A stretch of 64,000 nt of DNA from positions 1-64,000 of the forward strand of contig NZ_PJBC01000011.1 in the NCBI RefSeq assembly GCF_002836515.1, read 5' to 3'. Shown one piece after another: positions 9,179-17,846 of the stretch. Position numbers and translations under genes: made by a program. The notes below the pieces were generated by a model, which saw only the letters and a list, made by a program, of their open reading frames with translations, searched no databases and was not told the DNA's origin. The stretch is from Pseudomonas sp. Choline-02u-1. GTDB lineage: Bacteria; Pseudomonadota; Gammaproteobacteria; Pseudomonadales; Pseudomonadaceae. Each line of letters starts with the position of its first letter. The stretch's first letter is position 1.

Positions 9179-10147
9179 ATGTCACTGCTAGAAATCAAGA
9201 ATCTCAACGTCCGCTTCGGCGACAAGAACGCCACGCCGGTGGTCGACGGCCTCGATCTGAAAGTCGACAAAGGCGAAGTACTGGCCATCGTGGGCGAGTC
9301 GGGCTCGGGTAAATCCGTGACCATGATGGCGCTGATGGGCCTGATCGAACATCCCGGCATCGTCACCGCTGACTCGCTCAGCTTCGACGGCAAGGACATG
9401 CTCAAGCTGAGCAACCGTCAGCGTCGGCAGATCGTCGGCAAAGACCTGTCGATGGTGTTCCAGGATCCGATGACCGCGCTGAACCCGAGCTACACCGTCG
9501 GTTTCCAGATCGAAGAAGTGCTGCGCCTGCACCTGAAAATGTCCGGCAAGCAAGCGCGCAAGCGTGCCATCGAACTGCTGGAAAAAGTCGAGATCCCGGG
9601 CGCCGCCAGCCGCATGGACGCCTACCCGCATCAACTGTCTGGCGGTATGAGCCAGCGTGTCGCGATCGCCATGGCGATTGCCGGCGAGCCGAAACTGCTG
9701 ATCGCTGACGAACCGACCACGGCCCTCGACGTGACGATTCAGGCGCAGATCATGGATCTGCTGCTGGCGTTGCAGAAAGAACAGAACATGGGCCTGGTGC
9801 TGATCACTCACGATCTCGCGGTCGTGGCGGAAACCGCTCAGCGCGTCTGCGTGATGTATGCAGGCCAGGCCGTGGAAGTCGGCCAGGTGCCGCAACTGTT
9901 CGACATCCCCGCACACCCGTACAGCGAAGCGCTGCTCAAGGCGATTCCCGAGCACAGCCTCGGCGCCTCACGCCTGTCGACCCTGCCGGGCATCGTTCCG
10001 GGTCGTTACGACCGTCCGCAGGGTTGCCTGCTGTCGCCGCGCTGCCCGTACGTGCAGGACAACTGCCGCGCGCAGCGTCCGGGCCTTGACCCGAAAAGCC
10101 ACAGCCTCGCCCGCTGCTTCTACCCGCTGAACCAGGAGGTGGCGTAA
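9179..10147 (+). CDS. dppD: dipeptide ABC transporter ATPase DppD
   Basis: Cytoplasmic ATP-binding subunit, 322 aa. Walker A is GESGSGKS (about residues 40-47), signature LSGGMSQRV, Walker [13 protein letters not shown], and the C-terminal oligopeptide-type extension has clustered cysteines ([14 protein letters not shown]), known in Dpp/Opp ATPases. The ribosome-binding site gaggag precedes the ATG. Its TAA overlaps the ATG of dppF by one base (TAATG), implying translational coupling and equimolar DppD/DppF. Confidence 0.95.
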   Translation: MSLLEIKNLNVRFGDKNATPVVDGLDLKVDKGEVLAIVGESGSGKSVTMMALMGLIEHPGIVTADSLSFDGKDMLKLSNRQRRQIVGKDLSMVFQDPMTALNPSYTVGFQIEEVLRLHLKMSGKQARKRAIELLEKVEIPGAASRMDAYPHQLSGGMSQRVAIAMAIAGEPKLLIADEPTTALDVTIQAQIMDLLLALQKEQNMGLVLITHDLAVVAETAQRVCVMYAGQAVEVGQVPQLFDIPAHPYSEALLKAIPEHSLGASRLSTLPGIVPGRYDRPQGCLLSPRCPYVQDNCRAQRPGLDPKSHSLARCFYPLNQEVA

Positions 10148-11127
10148 TGGCCGTCGTACTTACCGCCCGCGACCTGACCCGTCACTACGAAGTCTCCCGT
10201 GGCCTGTTCAAGGGCCACGCCACCGTGCGCGCGCTCAACGGCGTGTCGTTCGAACTGCAAGCCGGCAAGACCCTCGCCGTAGTGGGTGAGTCGGGCTGCG
10301 GCAAATCCACCCTCGCCCGCGCCCTGACACTGATTGAAGAACCGTCTTCGGGTTCGCTGCAGATCGCCGGCCAGGAGGTCGCCGGCGCTGACAAGGCCGA
10401 GCGCAAGCAACTGCGCAAAGACGTGCAGATGGTCTTTCAGAGCCCGTACGCATCGTTGAACCCACGGCAGAAAATCGGTGATCAACTGGCCGAGCCGCTG
10501 CTGATCAACACCAAGCTGTCGGCCAGCGAACGTCGCGAGAAAGTCCAGGCGATGATGAAGCAGGTCGGCTTGCGGCCCGAGCACTACCAGCGCTATCCGC
10601 ACATGTTCTCCGGCGGTCAGCGCCAGCGAATCGCGCTGGCCCGGGCGATGATGCTGCAACCGAAAGTGCTGGTGGCGGATGAACCGACCTCGGCGCTGGA
10701 CGTGTCGATTCAGGCCCAGGTGCTCAACCTGTTCATGGACCTGCAGCAGGAGTTCAACACCGCGTACGTGTTCATCTCGCACAACCTCGCGGTGGTGCAG
10801 CACGTGGCCGATGACGTGATGGTGATGTATCTCGGCCGCCCGGTGGAACTGGGCCCGAAAAACGACATCTACGAACGTCCGCTGCACCCTTACACCCAGG
10901 CGCTGCTGTCGGCGACCCCGACCATTCACCCGGACCCGAACAAGCCGAAAATCAAGATCGTCGGCGAACTGCCCAACCCGCTGAACCCGCCTTCAGGCTG
11001 CGCCTTCCACAAGCGCTGCCCGTACGCGACCGAACGTTGCAGCACGGAAGAGCCGCTGCTGCGTGAGCTGGATAACCGGCAGGTGGCTTGCCACTACGCC
11101 GAGCAGTTTCTCGACGGCGCGGCATAA
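10147..11127 (+). CDS. dppF: dipeptide ABC transporter ATPase DppF
   Basis: Second ATPase of the importer, 326 aa. Walker A is GESGCGKS, signature FSGGQRQRIALARAM, Walker B VLVADEPTSALD, and the C-terminal cysteine cluster is CAFHKRCPYATERC. It overlaps dppD by one base. This is the last gene of the dpp operon; a REP-like repeat and a strong terminator follow. Confidence 0.95.
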   Translation: MAVVLTARDLTRHYEVSRGLFKGHATVRALNGVSFELQAGKTLAVVGESGCGKSTLARALTLIEEPSSGSLQIAGQEVAGADKAERKQLRKDVQMVFQSPYASLNPRQKIGDQLAEPLLINTKLSASERREKVQAMMKQVGLRPEHYQRYPHMFSGGQRQRIALARAMMLQPKVLVADEPTSALDVSIQAQVLNLFMDLQQEFNTAYVFISHNLAVVQHVADDVMVMYLGRPVELGPKNDIYERPLHPYTQALLSATPTIHPDPNKPKIKIVGELPNPLNPPSGCAFHKRCPYATERCSTEEPLLRELDNRQVACHYAEQFLDGAA

Positions 11128-11152
11128 GGCCAATGCTGAGACCTGCATAAAA

Positions 11153-11243
11153 CCTGTAGGAGCTGACGAGTGCAACGAGGCTGCGATCTTTTGATTTTCA
11201 GAAGCAAGATCAAAAGATCGCAGCGTTCCGCAGCTCCTACAGG
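11153..11243. repeat. REP-like inverted repeat, family A
   Basis: Arms begin cctgtaggagctg and end cagctcctacagg, with internal gctgcgatcttttgat / atcaaaagatcgcagc pairing. The same unit recurs at 15222, 28160, 40456, 42713 and 48216. It is extragenic, downstream of dppF, as is typical of Pseudomonas REP doublets. Confidence 0.85.
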
Positions 11244-11270
11244 GGATTTGCGGTGAATCAGAGTTAACCA

Positions 11271-11321
11271 AACCCCTTCCACCTCGATTGCGCATCAGTC
11301 GAGGCAGAAGGGGTTTTCTTT
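11271..11321 (+). terminator. terminator after dpp operon, probably bidirectional
   Basis: The outer stem aaccccttc/gaaggggtt encloses cctcga/tcgagg and is followed by ttcttt on the plus strand. On the minus strand the aa-start gives a short T tail, so it can also serve the convergent small gene at 11332. Confidence 0.8.
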
Positions 11322-11331
11322 GCCCGGTAAT

Positions 11332-11595
11332 TTACGTCTGGCTATCGCCTTCGTCATCCGGGTCATCGGTATCCGGCTCGTCAGTGGTCGTATCGTCATC
11401 ATCGGCGCTGCCACCCTGATTCATATCCCCCGGCTCCGACTCGGACTTGGCGAGCATCAGCCCGCTATGCCCGACCTGGCCGTTGAACGCCTGAGATTCG
11501 TGATCCTCGCACTCGGCCCACGCCGTTGCGGTACCGAGGGATAGCATCACCATCACTTTCAACAACATCAGAATCCGTAACAATCTGCTTTTCAT
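11332..11595 (-). CDS. small secreted acidic protein of unknown function
   Basis: Predicted 87-aa protein. Residues 1-27 form a good Sec signal peptide (MKSRLLRILMLLKVMVMLSL, cleavage after TAWA). The mature part is about 60 aa and its last third is almost entirely D/E/T/S/P (SADDDDTTTDEPDTDDPDDE), a low-complexity acidic tail. There is a single Cys after cleavage and no lipobox. The ATG at 11595 is preferred over one four codons upstream because ggag lies 8 bases before it. Not recognised; a calcium or cation-binding or disordered envelope protein is possible but unproven. Confidence 0.6.
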   Translation of the reverse strand: MKSRLLRILMLLKVMVMLSLGTATAWAECEDHESQAFNGQVGHSGLMLAKSESEPGDMNQGGSADDDDTTTDEPDTDDPDDEGDSQT

Positions 11596-11754
11596 GGCCG
11601 ACTCCATCCTGTTGCGCTAAGACATGCTTGCCGGACTGGCTCCGAGTGAAATCTAGTTGCGATCGGCCCGGCTCACCAGTTAGGACGCGGCCATGCAGGC
11701 ATAAATGCCATCGACGGCCAGATTGCTTTCGAATAACTGCCATAACTGAAACAG

Positions 11755-12936
11755 CTAAGCGGCGCGCGTCGCCTGCCACGTCAGCGGGATGGAGATCAGC
11801 ACCAGCAGCGCACTCATCAGCCAGACGCTGTGCCCGCCAAACTCGCCATAAAGCTGACCGCTGAGCACCGGCGACAACAACGCGCTGACGCTCCAGCTCA
11901 TGAAGAACAGCCCGAAGTACTGACCGCTTTTGCCACTCTGGGCAAACTGCATCGCCAGTACATTGAGCGGCGGCATGAACAACGCTTCGCCCAGCGTCCA
12001 GATAACCGTCGACAAACACACAAAAGCCAACCCGGACCCGAACGGCAACATGCCCAGCCCACAGGCCAACAGCACGCTGCCGACGAGCATTTGCCAGCGC
12101 GAGCCCCAACGCTCGACCGAATGCGACAGCGGAATCTGCAACGCGATCACCAACAGCGCATTGAGCCCGAACTGCCAACCGATCGCTTCGGTGCTCAGGT
12201 GGTAGTGATCGCGCAGATAATTGCCCAGCGTGCTGTAAACGGTGTCGAACGCAATACCGAGCGCGGCCGTCGCTGCCAATAGCCAGAGGAACGGCTTGTC
12301 GCGATACGGCGAGCCGGCAGTGGCATCCAGCGCCAGCTCCTGCTGCAGAATCGGCCGCCGCCACGTTGTTCGTACAAACCACAGCAACGCCAGCATCGTC
12401 ATCGCCGCACTGGCAAAAAACACCCAACGAAAATCCGCCTGCGCCAACACCCCACCGGCCACCCCGGCGGCGGCCATGCCCAGATTGCGCGCGACCCGAC
12501 TTAAGGCCTGCGCCCGCGAGCGCTGCGCAACTTCGCAGTACTCCATGATCAGCCGCTGATGCAACGTCCGAATCGCCCCGTCGATGACACCGCTGAGCAA
12601 CAGCAAACCGGCGAGCCACGGCACCTGGGTCACGAGTCCCAACAGCACCAGCACCCACACCGAAACGAAAAACAGCGCCGCCGTCAGCCGCGCCGTGCGC
12701 ACGTGATCACTGAGCCAGCCACCCAGCATCGAACCGACCAGCAACCCCGCGCCATAAGCCGAGAGCAGCCAGCCGACGGTTTCAATCGCCAGGCCCAATT
12801 CCTGACGCAGGTACAACGCCATGAACAACTTGACCATGGCGCTGAGGCGATTGATGAACAAAAGCGCGGCGAGGACCCAGGCCATGGGGGTGAAATAGCC
12901 GTTGGGGCGCAGGAGATGATTCAGTCGACTTGTCAC
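11755..12936 (-). CDS. MFS transporter, probable efflux protein
   Basis: Major facilitator superfamily inner-membrane protein, about 393 aa with 12 hydrophobic segments. The motif-A loop between helices 2 and 3 is GGWLSDHVRTAR. A GTG start at 12936 is chosen because it directly precedes the first conserved segment (SRLNHLLRPNGYF) and has aagaga upstream. The frame stays open to 13011 without a better signal, so the start is uncertain. The gene stands alone and substrate cannot be predicted. A drug or metabolite exporter is the default reading. Confidence 0.8.
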   Translation of the reverse strand: MTSRLNHLLRPNGYFTPMAWVLAALLFINRLSAMVKLFMALYLRQELGLAIETVGWLLSAYGAGLLVGSMLGGWLSDHVRTARLTAALFFVSVWVLVLLGLVTQVPWLAGLLLLSGVIDGAIRTLHQRLIMEYCEVAQRSRAQALSRVARNLGMAAAGVAGGVLAQADFRWVFFASAAMTMLALLWFVRTTWRRPILQQELALDATAGSPYRDKPFLWLLAATAALGIAFDTVYSTLGNYLRDHYHLSTEAIGWQFGLNALLVIALQIPLSHSVERWGSRWQMLVGSVLLACGLGMLPFGSGLAFVCLSTVIWTLGEALFMPPLNVLAMQFAQSGKSGQYFGLFFMSWSVSALLSPVLSGQLYGEFGGHSVWLMSALLVLISIPLTWQATRAA

Positions 12937-13047
12937 TCCATTGGTCTCTTCGAACGACTGGCAGGAATGAAACACTAACGGCCGCACGGCGGTTTTCGCA
13001 CCGCAAGACACTCAAACCACGAAAAAAGGATTCGCCCTACAAACCAC

Positions 13048-13229
13048 TGTAGGAGATGCCGCAGGCTGAGAACTATTGACCTTACTTTTCAGGATCGCAG
13101 TCTTCTACAACCGAATTGGATTGAGTGCATCAAACAGAAAATCGTCGGCCCGCAGATCGCCTTCGCGAGCAAGCTCGCTCCACAGAGCAGCAAAAGCAAA
13201 AGATCGCAGCCTTCGGCAGCTCCTACACA
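13048..13229. repeat. degenerate composite of REP-like half-sites
   Basis: This contains ctgtaggagatgccgcaggctg (13048 on), a family-B half-site gatcgccttcgcgagcaagc (about 13155-13185), and a family-A half-site aaaagatcgcagccttcggc running to ctcctacac. It looks like a decayed array of both REP families rather than one intact unit. Confidence 0.6.
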
Positions 13230-13484
13230 CGATGAGCGTTAGCTCGAGTGCTCTTGACCTTGCCTAACCAGCGACATCGGAAGGCTGAGTGGAGGGATCG
13301 ATCCGGGCGTGGGAGGCCGAACGCAGGAGCAAAGCCTTTTGGTTCCTTTTTGCTGGGCCGGCACTCCGGCGTTTGAAAAAGGAACTCGCCGTAAGGGCGA
13401 AACCGCCAGCCGCAACACCCCAAAAAACGGATATGCCCCCAAAACAACCAGAGCATGGTCGGCCCAAAGGCCGCCAATACCAAG
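13230..13484. other. non-coding stretch open in several frames, with long hairpin
   Basis: No gene is supported, but the stretch is free of stops in several frames on both strands. It holds an inverted repeat gttccttttt/aaaaaggaac (13342-13351 and 13376-13385) around a ccggc-rich loop. None of the possible ORFs has a convincing start or recognisable family. It probably belongs to a dispersed Pseudomonas intergenic sequence. Confidence 0.5.
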
Positions 13485-13525
13485 GCAAAAAAAAAGCCCC
13501 CAAGGCCTACACCTCAGGGGCTTTC
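13485..13525 (-). terminator. rho-independent terminator of prfC
   Basis: On the minus strand agcccc ... ggggct pairs, followed by at least eight T residues (the a-run at 13486-13494 of the plus strand). It lies about 20 bases after the prfC stop. Confidence 0.85.
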
Positions 13526-13543
13526 AGAAAAACAAATCAAACC

Positions 13544-15127
13544 TTAATGGTGCTCCCGCGTCGCGCGGAATTTCACATCCGGCCAGCGCTCTTCCATCAA
13601 CGCCAGATTCACCCGCGTAGGCGCCAGATAGGTCAAATGCCCACCGCCATCGAGCGCCAGGTTCTCCACCGCCTTGTTGGAAAACTCCTCAAGCTTCTTC
13701 TTGTCGTCGCACTCGATCCAGCGCGCCGAGTACACAGTGATGGGCTCATACGAGCACTCAACTTTGTATTCTTCTTTCAACCGGCTCGCGACCACATCGA
13801 ACTGCAGCACACCGACGGCGCCAAGAATGATGTCGTTGCTGCGTTCCGGGAAGAACACCTGCGTCGCGCCCTCTTCCGCCAACTGCTGCAAGCCCTGACG
13901 CAGTTGCTTGGATTTCAGCGGATCACGCAGACGCACGCGACGGAACAGTTCCGGGGCAAAGTGCGGGATACCGGTGAAACCCAGCACTTCGCCTTCGCTG
14001 AAGGTGTCGCCGATCTGGATCGTGCCGTGGTTGTGCAGGCCGATGATGTCGCCGGCGTAGGCCTCTTCCAGCTGTTCACGCTCTGAGGAGAAGAACGTCA
14101 GGGCGTCGCCGATGCGCACGTCCTTGCCGGTGCGTACGTGGCGCATCTTCATGCCTTTCTCGTACTTGCCGGAGCAGATACGCATGAAGGCAATGCGGTC
14201 ACGGTGTTTCGGGTCCATGTTTGCCTGGATCTTGAAGATGAAGCCCGAGAACTTCTCTTCGACCGGCTCGACAGTACGCTCGTTGGCGACACGGGCCAGC
14301 GGACGCGGCGCCCAGTCAACGACAGCATCAAGCACATGGTCGACACCGAAGTTGCCCAGCGCGGTACCGAAGAACACCGGGGTCAGTTGACCGTCGAGGA
14401 ATTCCTGCTGGTTGAATTCGTGGCAGGCGCCCTGCACCAGTTCCAGTTGTTCGATGAAGCGCTCGTACTCGTCGCCCAAATGTTCGCGGGCTTCGTCGGA
14501 GTCGAGTTTCTGGATGATCTTGGTTTCGGTGCGTTCGTGACCGTGGCCCGGGGTGTAAACGATGATGTAGTCATCGGCCAGGTGGTACACGCCCTTGAAG
14601 TCGCGGTAGCAACCGATCGGCCAGGTGATCGGCGCCGCCTTGATTTTCAGAACGGCTTCGATCTCGTCGAGCAGTTCGATCGGGTCGCGGATGTCGCGGT
14701 CGAGTTTGTTGATGAAGCTGACGATCGGCGTGTCACGCAGTCGGCAAACGTCCATCAGCGCGATGGTACGCGGCTCGACACCTTTACCGCCGTCGAGGAC
14801 CATCAAGGCCGAGTCCACCGCAGTCAGGGTGCGATAGGTATCTTCGGAGAAGTCTTCGTGGCCCGGGGTGTCGAGCAGGTTGATCATGTGTTCGCGATAG
14901 GGGAACTGCATGACCGACGTGGTAATGGAAATACCCCGCTGCTTCTCCATCTCCATCCAGTCGGATGTGGCATGGCGATCGGATTTACGGGATTTCACCG
15001 TACCGGCCACCGCAATCGCCTTGCCCATCAACAGGAGCTTTTCGGTGATCGTGGTTTTACCGGCATCGGGGTGGGAAATAATGGCGAAAGTGCGGCGTTT
15101 CGCGACTTCGGCGGCCTGTTGGGTCAT
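13544..15127 (-). CDS. prfC: peptide chain release factor 3
   Basis: GTPase RF3, 527 aa (the family length is about 527-529). It recycles RF1/RF2 from the ribosome after peptide release. GTPase motifs are visible: G1 SHPDAGKTT (about residue 18), switch region [12 protein letters not shown]3 DTPGHEDF, G4 NKLDRD. The ATG at 15127 starts [16 protein letters not shown], as in homologues. A monocistronic unit with its own terminator. Confidence 0.97.
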   Translation of the reverse strand: MTQQAAEVAKRRTFAIISHPDAGKTTITEKLLLMGKAIAVAGTVKSRKSDRHATSDWMEMEKQRGISITTSVMQFPYREHMINLLDTPGHEDFSEDTYRTLTAVDSALMVLDGGKGVEPRTIALMDVCRLRDTPIVSFINKLDRDIRDPIELLDEIEAVLKIKAAPITWPIGCYRDFKGVYHLADDYIIVYTPGHGHERTETKIIQKLDSDEAREHLGDEYERFIEQLELVQGACHEFNQQEFLDGQLTPVFFGTALGNFGVDHVLDAVVDWAPRPLARVANERTVEPVEEKFSGFIFKIQANMDPKHRDRIAFMRICSGKYEKGMKMRHVRTGKDVRIGDALTFFSSEREQLEEAYAGDIIGLHNHGTIQIGDTFSEGEVLGFTGIPHFAPELFRRVRLRDPLKSKQLRQGLQQLAEEGATQVFFPERSNDIILGAVGVLQFDVVASRLKEEYKVECSYEPITVYSARWIECDDKKKLEEFSNKAVENLALDGGGHLTYLAPTRVNLALMEERWPDVKFRATREHH

Positions 15128-15221
15128 GGGAAATCGCCTGGCGGTGATTCAAAAAAGGGCGGCGAGTATAGCTTAAAAAGTGATCGCCGAACCACCGTCC
15201 CTCGGCCGCGCAAAACCCCGC

Positions 15222-15299
15222 CGGAGCTACCGAAGGCTGCGATCTTTTGACCTGTTTTTTAGAAGCCAGATCAAAAGATCGCAGCCTGCGGCAGCTCCA
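15222..15299. repeat. REP-like inverted repeat, family A
   Basis: The arms ggagctaccgaaggctgcga and tcgcagcctgcggcagctcc flank gatcttttga ... tcaaaagatc. It lies upstream of prfC and of the divergent osmoprotectant operon. Confidence 0.8.
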
Positions 15300-15549
15300 A
15301 CGGGTGGCCAGATGGCATCCAATGTGGGAACCTTTTAAGGCACGGAGACGTCCATCCCCTGTTACGAATTGTCGTCAGGGGCTGAAAAATCAGCAAGTTA
15401 GCCTGACGAGGCTGCGCTCATGGCTCGCTTTCACACCGCTTGGCCGGTGCTGGAAAACGGCTACTTTTCGCGAACGCTGACTCCGGCAGCCAGGAATGGT
15501 TTTGCCACGCGGAGCAGCGCTCGCCGACTACAAAAAAAGGAGTCCGCCT
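15300..15549 (+). promoter_or_regulatory. leader region of the osmoprotectant transporter operon
   Basis: 250 bases without a supported gene. Two small hairpins are visible: cccctg/cagggg (15356-15361 with 15376-15381) and agcct/aggct (about 15401-15414). The promoter must lie here. A ribosome-binding site aaggag (15538 on) sits just before the GTG start. No known riboswitch fold was recognised. Confidence 0.4.
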
Positions 15550-16266
15550 GTGGCTATCCGCTATGGCAAAGGGCTGATGGGAGGTGCGGTGGTGATCGCG
15601 CTCCTGGCCCTGCTGGTCCACTGGATCGGCATCAACACGATCGAACACTACCGCGACGATTTGTTGTTTTACCTGCAAGCTCATCTGGTTCTCGTCCTCG
15701 CTTCCATGCTGGCCGCCCTCGTCGTGGGCATCCCCGCCGGTATCTTCCTCAGCCGCCCCAACATGGTCGGCCGCGCCGAACGCTTCATGCAGATCTTCAA
15801 TATCGGCAACACCGTGCCGCCATTGGCCGTGCTCGCGATCGCGCTGGGCATCCTCGGCATCGGCAGCGGCCCGGCGATCTTCGCCCTGTTCCTCGCCTCC
15901 CTATTGCCGATTGTGCGCAACACCTACGAAGGCCTGAAAAATGTCCAGGGCTCGCTGAAAGAAGCCGCCGTCGGCATCGGCATGACGCCGCGCCAGGTGC
16001 TGTGGAAAGTCGAATTACCCAACGCCGTGCCGATCATTGTCGGCGGCGTGCGTGTCGCACTGGCCATCAACGTCGGCACCGCGCCACTGGCCTTCCTGAT
16101 CGGCGCCAACAGCCTTGGCAGCCTGATCTTCCCCGGCATCGCCCTGAACAATCAGCCGCAACTGCTGCTCGGCGCCGCGTGCACCGCGCTGCTGGCGTTG
16201 TTGCTCGATGGCGTGGTCACCCTTGCCAGCCGTCTCTGGCTGGAACGCGGTTTGCGCCCGTCTTAA
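15550..16266 (+). CDS. opuCD: osmoprotectant ABC transporter permease (first)
   Basis: Inner-membrane permease, 238 aa, of a glycine betaine/choline/carnitine-type (OpuC/OsmU) importer. The EAA-type coupling loop (EAAVGIGMTPRQVLWKVELP) is at about residues 138-157 and five to six membrane helices are visible. The GTG start at 15550 is favoured: aggag is 7 bases upstream, and the frame upstream to 15496 is low-quality. The operon order is permease, binding protein, permease, ATPase; the letter assignment follows recalled PAO1 PA3888-PA3891 and is tentative. Confidence 0.83.
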   Translation: MAIRYGKGLMGGAVVIALLALLVHWIGINTIEHYRDDLLFYLQAHLVLVLASMLAALVVGIPAGIFLSRPNMVGRAERFMQIFNIGNTVPPLAVLAIALGILGIGSGPAIFALFLASLLPIVRNTYEGLKNVQGSLKEAAVGIGMTPRQVLWKVELPNAVPIIVGGVRVALAINVGTAPLAFLIGANSLGSLIFPGIALNNQPQLLLGAACTALLALLLDGVVTLASRLWLERGLRPS

Positions 16267-16285
16267 GGCGTTTGAAGGAATATTT

Positions 16286-17179
16286 ATGAAACGACTCAGC
16301 TTGATCCTAGGCTGCTTCCTGCTGTTCGCAGGAATCGCACAAGCCGCTGAAAAACCGGTGATTCGCCTCGGCGCCCGGGTCTTCACCGAGCAGACCCTGC
16401 TCGCCGAAATCACCGCGCAATACCTGCGCAGCAAAGGCTACGACGCGCAGATCACCGGCGGTCTGGGCAGCAACCTCGCCCGCAGCGCCCACGAAAGCGG
16501 ACAACTGGACATGCTCTGGGAGTACACCGGCGTATCGCTGGTGGCCTACAACCATGTCACCGAAAAACTCGACAGCGCGCAGTCCTACGCCCGGGTCAAA
16601 GAACTCGATGCGAAGAAAGGCCTGATCTGGCTGACGCCGTCGAAGTTCAGCAACACCTACGCCCTCGCCCTGCCGAAAAAGGTCGCTGAGCAATATCCGC
16701 AGATCGGCAACATCAGCCAGCTCAACGACGTGCTGCGCGCCGAAGCCAAGAGCAATCACCTGGTGGCGCTGGACACCGAGTTCGCCAACCGTTCCGACGG
16801 GCTCGACGGCATGGTCAAGCTCTACGACATGAACCTGACCCGCAAGAACATTCGCCAGATGGACGCCGGCCTGGTCTACACCGCGCTGCGCAACGGCCAG
16901 GTATTTGCCGGTCTGGTCTACACCACCGACGGCCGCCTCAATGCCTTTGGCCTGAAGTTGCTGACCGACGACAAGCATTACTTCCCCGACTACACCGCCG
17001 CGCCCGTGGTGCGTCAGGCCACGCTGGATGCGAATCCAAAACTGGCCGAACAACTCAAGCCGCTGGCCGAACTGTTCGACGATGAAACCATGCGCCAGCT
17101 CAACGCGCGGGTCGACGTCAATCATGAAAGCCCATCGTCCGTTGCCGCCGATTTCCTGCGCCAGCACCCACTGAATTAA
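16286..17179 (+). CDS. opuCC: osmoprotectant ABC transporter binding protein
   Basis: Periplasmic binding protein, 297 aa, OpuAC/OpuC family. Signal peptide about 1-20 (LLFAGIAQA then AEKPVIRLGARVFTEQ). The GARVFTEQTLLAEI start and the LDMLWEYTGVS segment are characteristic of OpuCC/OsmF/ProX-like proteins that bind quaternary ammonium compounds. The ATG at 16286 has gaagga upstream and lies 19 bases after the permease. It is co-transcribed with both permeases and the ATPase. The precise ligand is not predictable. Confidence 0.87.
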   Translation: MKRLSLILGCFLLFAGIAQAAEKPVIRLGARVFTEQTLLAEITAQYLRSKGYDAQITGGLGSNLARSAHESGQLDMLWEYTGVSLVAYNHVTEKLDSAQSYARVKELDAKKGLIWLTPSKFSNTYALALPKKVAEQYPQIGNISQLNDVLRAEAKSNHLVALDTEFANRSDGLDGMVKLYDMNLTRKNIRQMDAGLVYTALRNGQVFAGLVYTTDGRLNAFGLKLLTDDKHYFPDYTAAPVVRQATLDANPKLAEQLKPLAELFDDETMRQLNARVDVNHESPSSVAADFLRQHPLN

Positions 17180-17192
17180 GAGAGGAGAAGTC

Positions 17193-17846
17193 ATGGAATT
17201 TCTGAACGCCTTTTCCCATCTCGACTGGCAGCAGGTGATGCACCTGACCTGGCAGCACATCACTTTGGTCGGCATCGCCGTGACTCTGGCGATCGTTATC
17301 GGTGTGCCGCTGGGCATTCTGATGACGCGCTTTCCAGCCCTCGCCGGCCCGTTGCAGGCCAGCGCCACGGTGCTGCTGACTGTGCCGTCGATCGCCCTGT
17401 TCGGCCTGCTGCTGCCGTTCTATTCAAAATTCGGCCAGGGCCTCGGCCCGCTGCCGGCAATCACTGCCGTGTTTTTGTATTCCCTGCTGCCGATCATGCG
17501 CAACACCTACCTCGCCCTCACCGGCGTCGAGCCGGGCATTCGCGAAGCCGCGCGCGGCATCGGCATGACCTTCGGCCAGCGCCTGCGCATGGTTGAACTG
17601 CCCATCGCGGTGCCAGTGATCCTCGCTGGCGTGCGCACCGCCGTGGTGATGAACATCGGCGTGATGACCATCGCCGCCACCATCGGCGCTGGCGGTCTCG
17701 GTGTGCTGATCCTCGCCTCCATCAGCCGCAGCGACATGTCGATGCTCATCGTCGGCGCGCTGCTGGTCAGTCTTCTGGCGATCTTCGCCGACCTCTTCCT
17801 GCAGTGGCTGCAACGCTCGCTGACTCCAAAAGGACTCTTGAAATGA
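17193..17846 (+). CDS. opuCB: osmoprotectant ABC transporter permease (second)
   Basis: Inner-membrane permease, 217 aa. The coupling loop is EAARGIGMTFGQRLRMVELP (about residues 114-133), almost the same as in the first permease, so the two form a heterodimer. Strong ribosome-binding site gagaggag. Its TGA overlaps the next ATG in an ATGA arrangement, so permease and ATPase are translationally coupled. Confidence 0.87.
   Translation: MEFLNAFSHLDWQQVMHLTWQHITLVGIAVTLAIVIGVPLGILMTRFPALAGPLQASATVLLTVPSIALFGLLLPFYSKFGQGLGPLPAITAVFLYSLLPIMRNTYLALTGVEPGIREAARGIGMTFGQRLRMVELPIAVPVILAGVRTAVVMNIGVMTIAATIGAGGLGVLILASISRSDMSMLIVGALLVSLLAIFADLFLQWLQRSLTPKGLLK

Noticed and set aside
11153..11243. REP-like repeat considered as a CRISPR or terminator
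   Set aside because: There are no regularly spaced unique spacers, and the same inverted-repeat unit recurs in many intergenic gaps.
13289..14086. 265-codon plus-strand ORF running into prfC
   Set aside because: The second half is antisense to prfC and the first half is the repeat-like intergenic stretch; no start signal.
15420..16289. 289-codon ORF overlapping the first OpuC permease
   Set aside because: Frame-shifted shadow rich in Arg/Pro/His; the permease frame has helices, coupling loop and ribosome-binding site.
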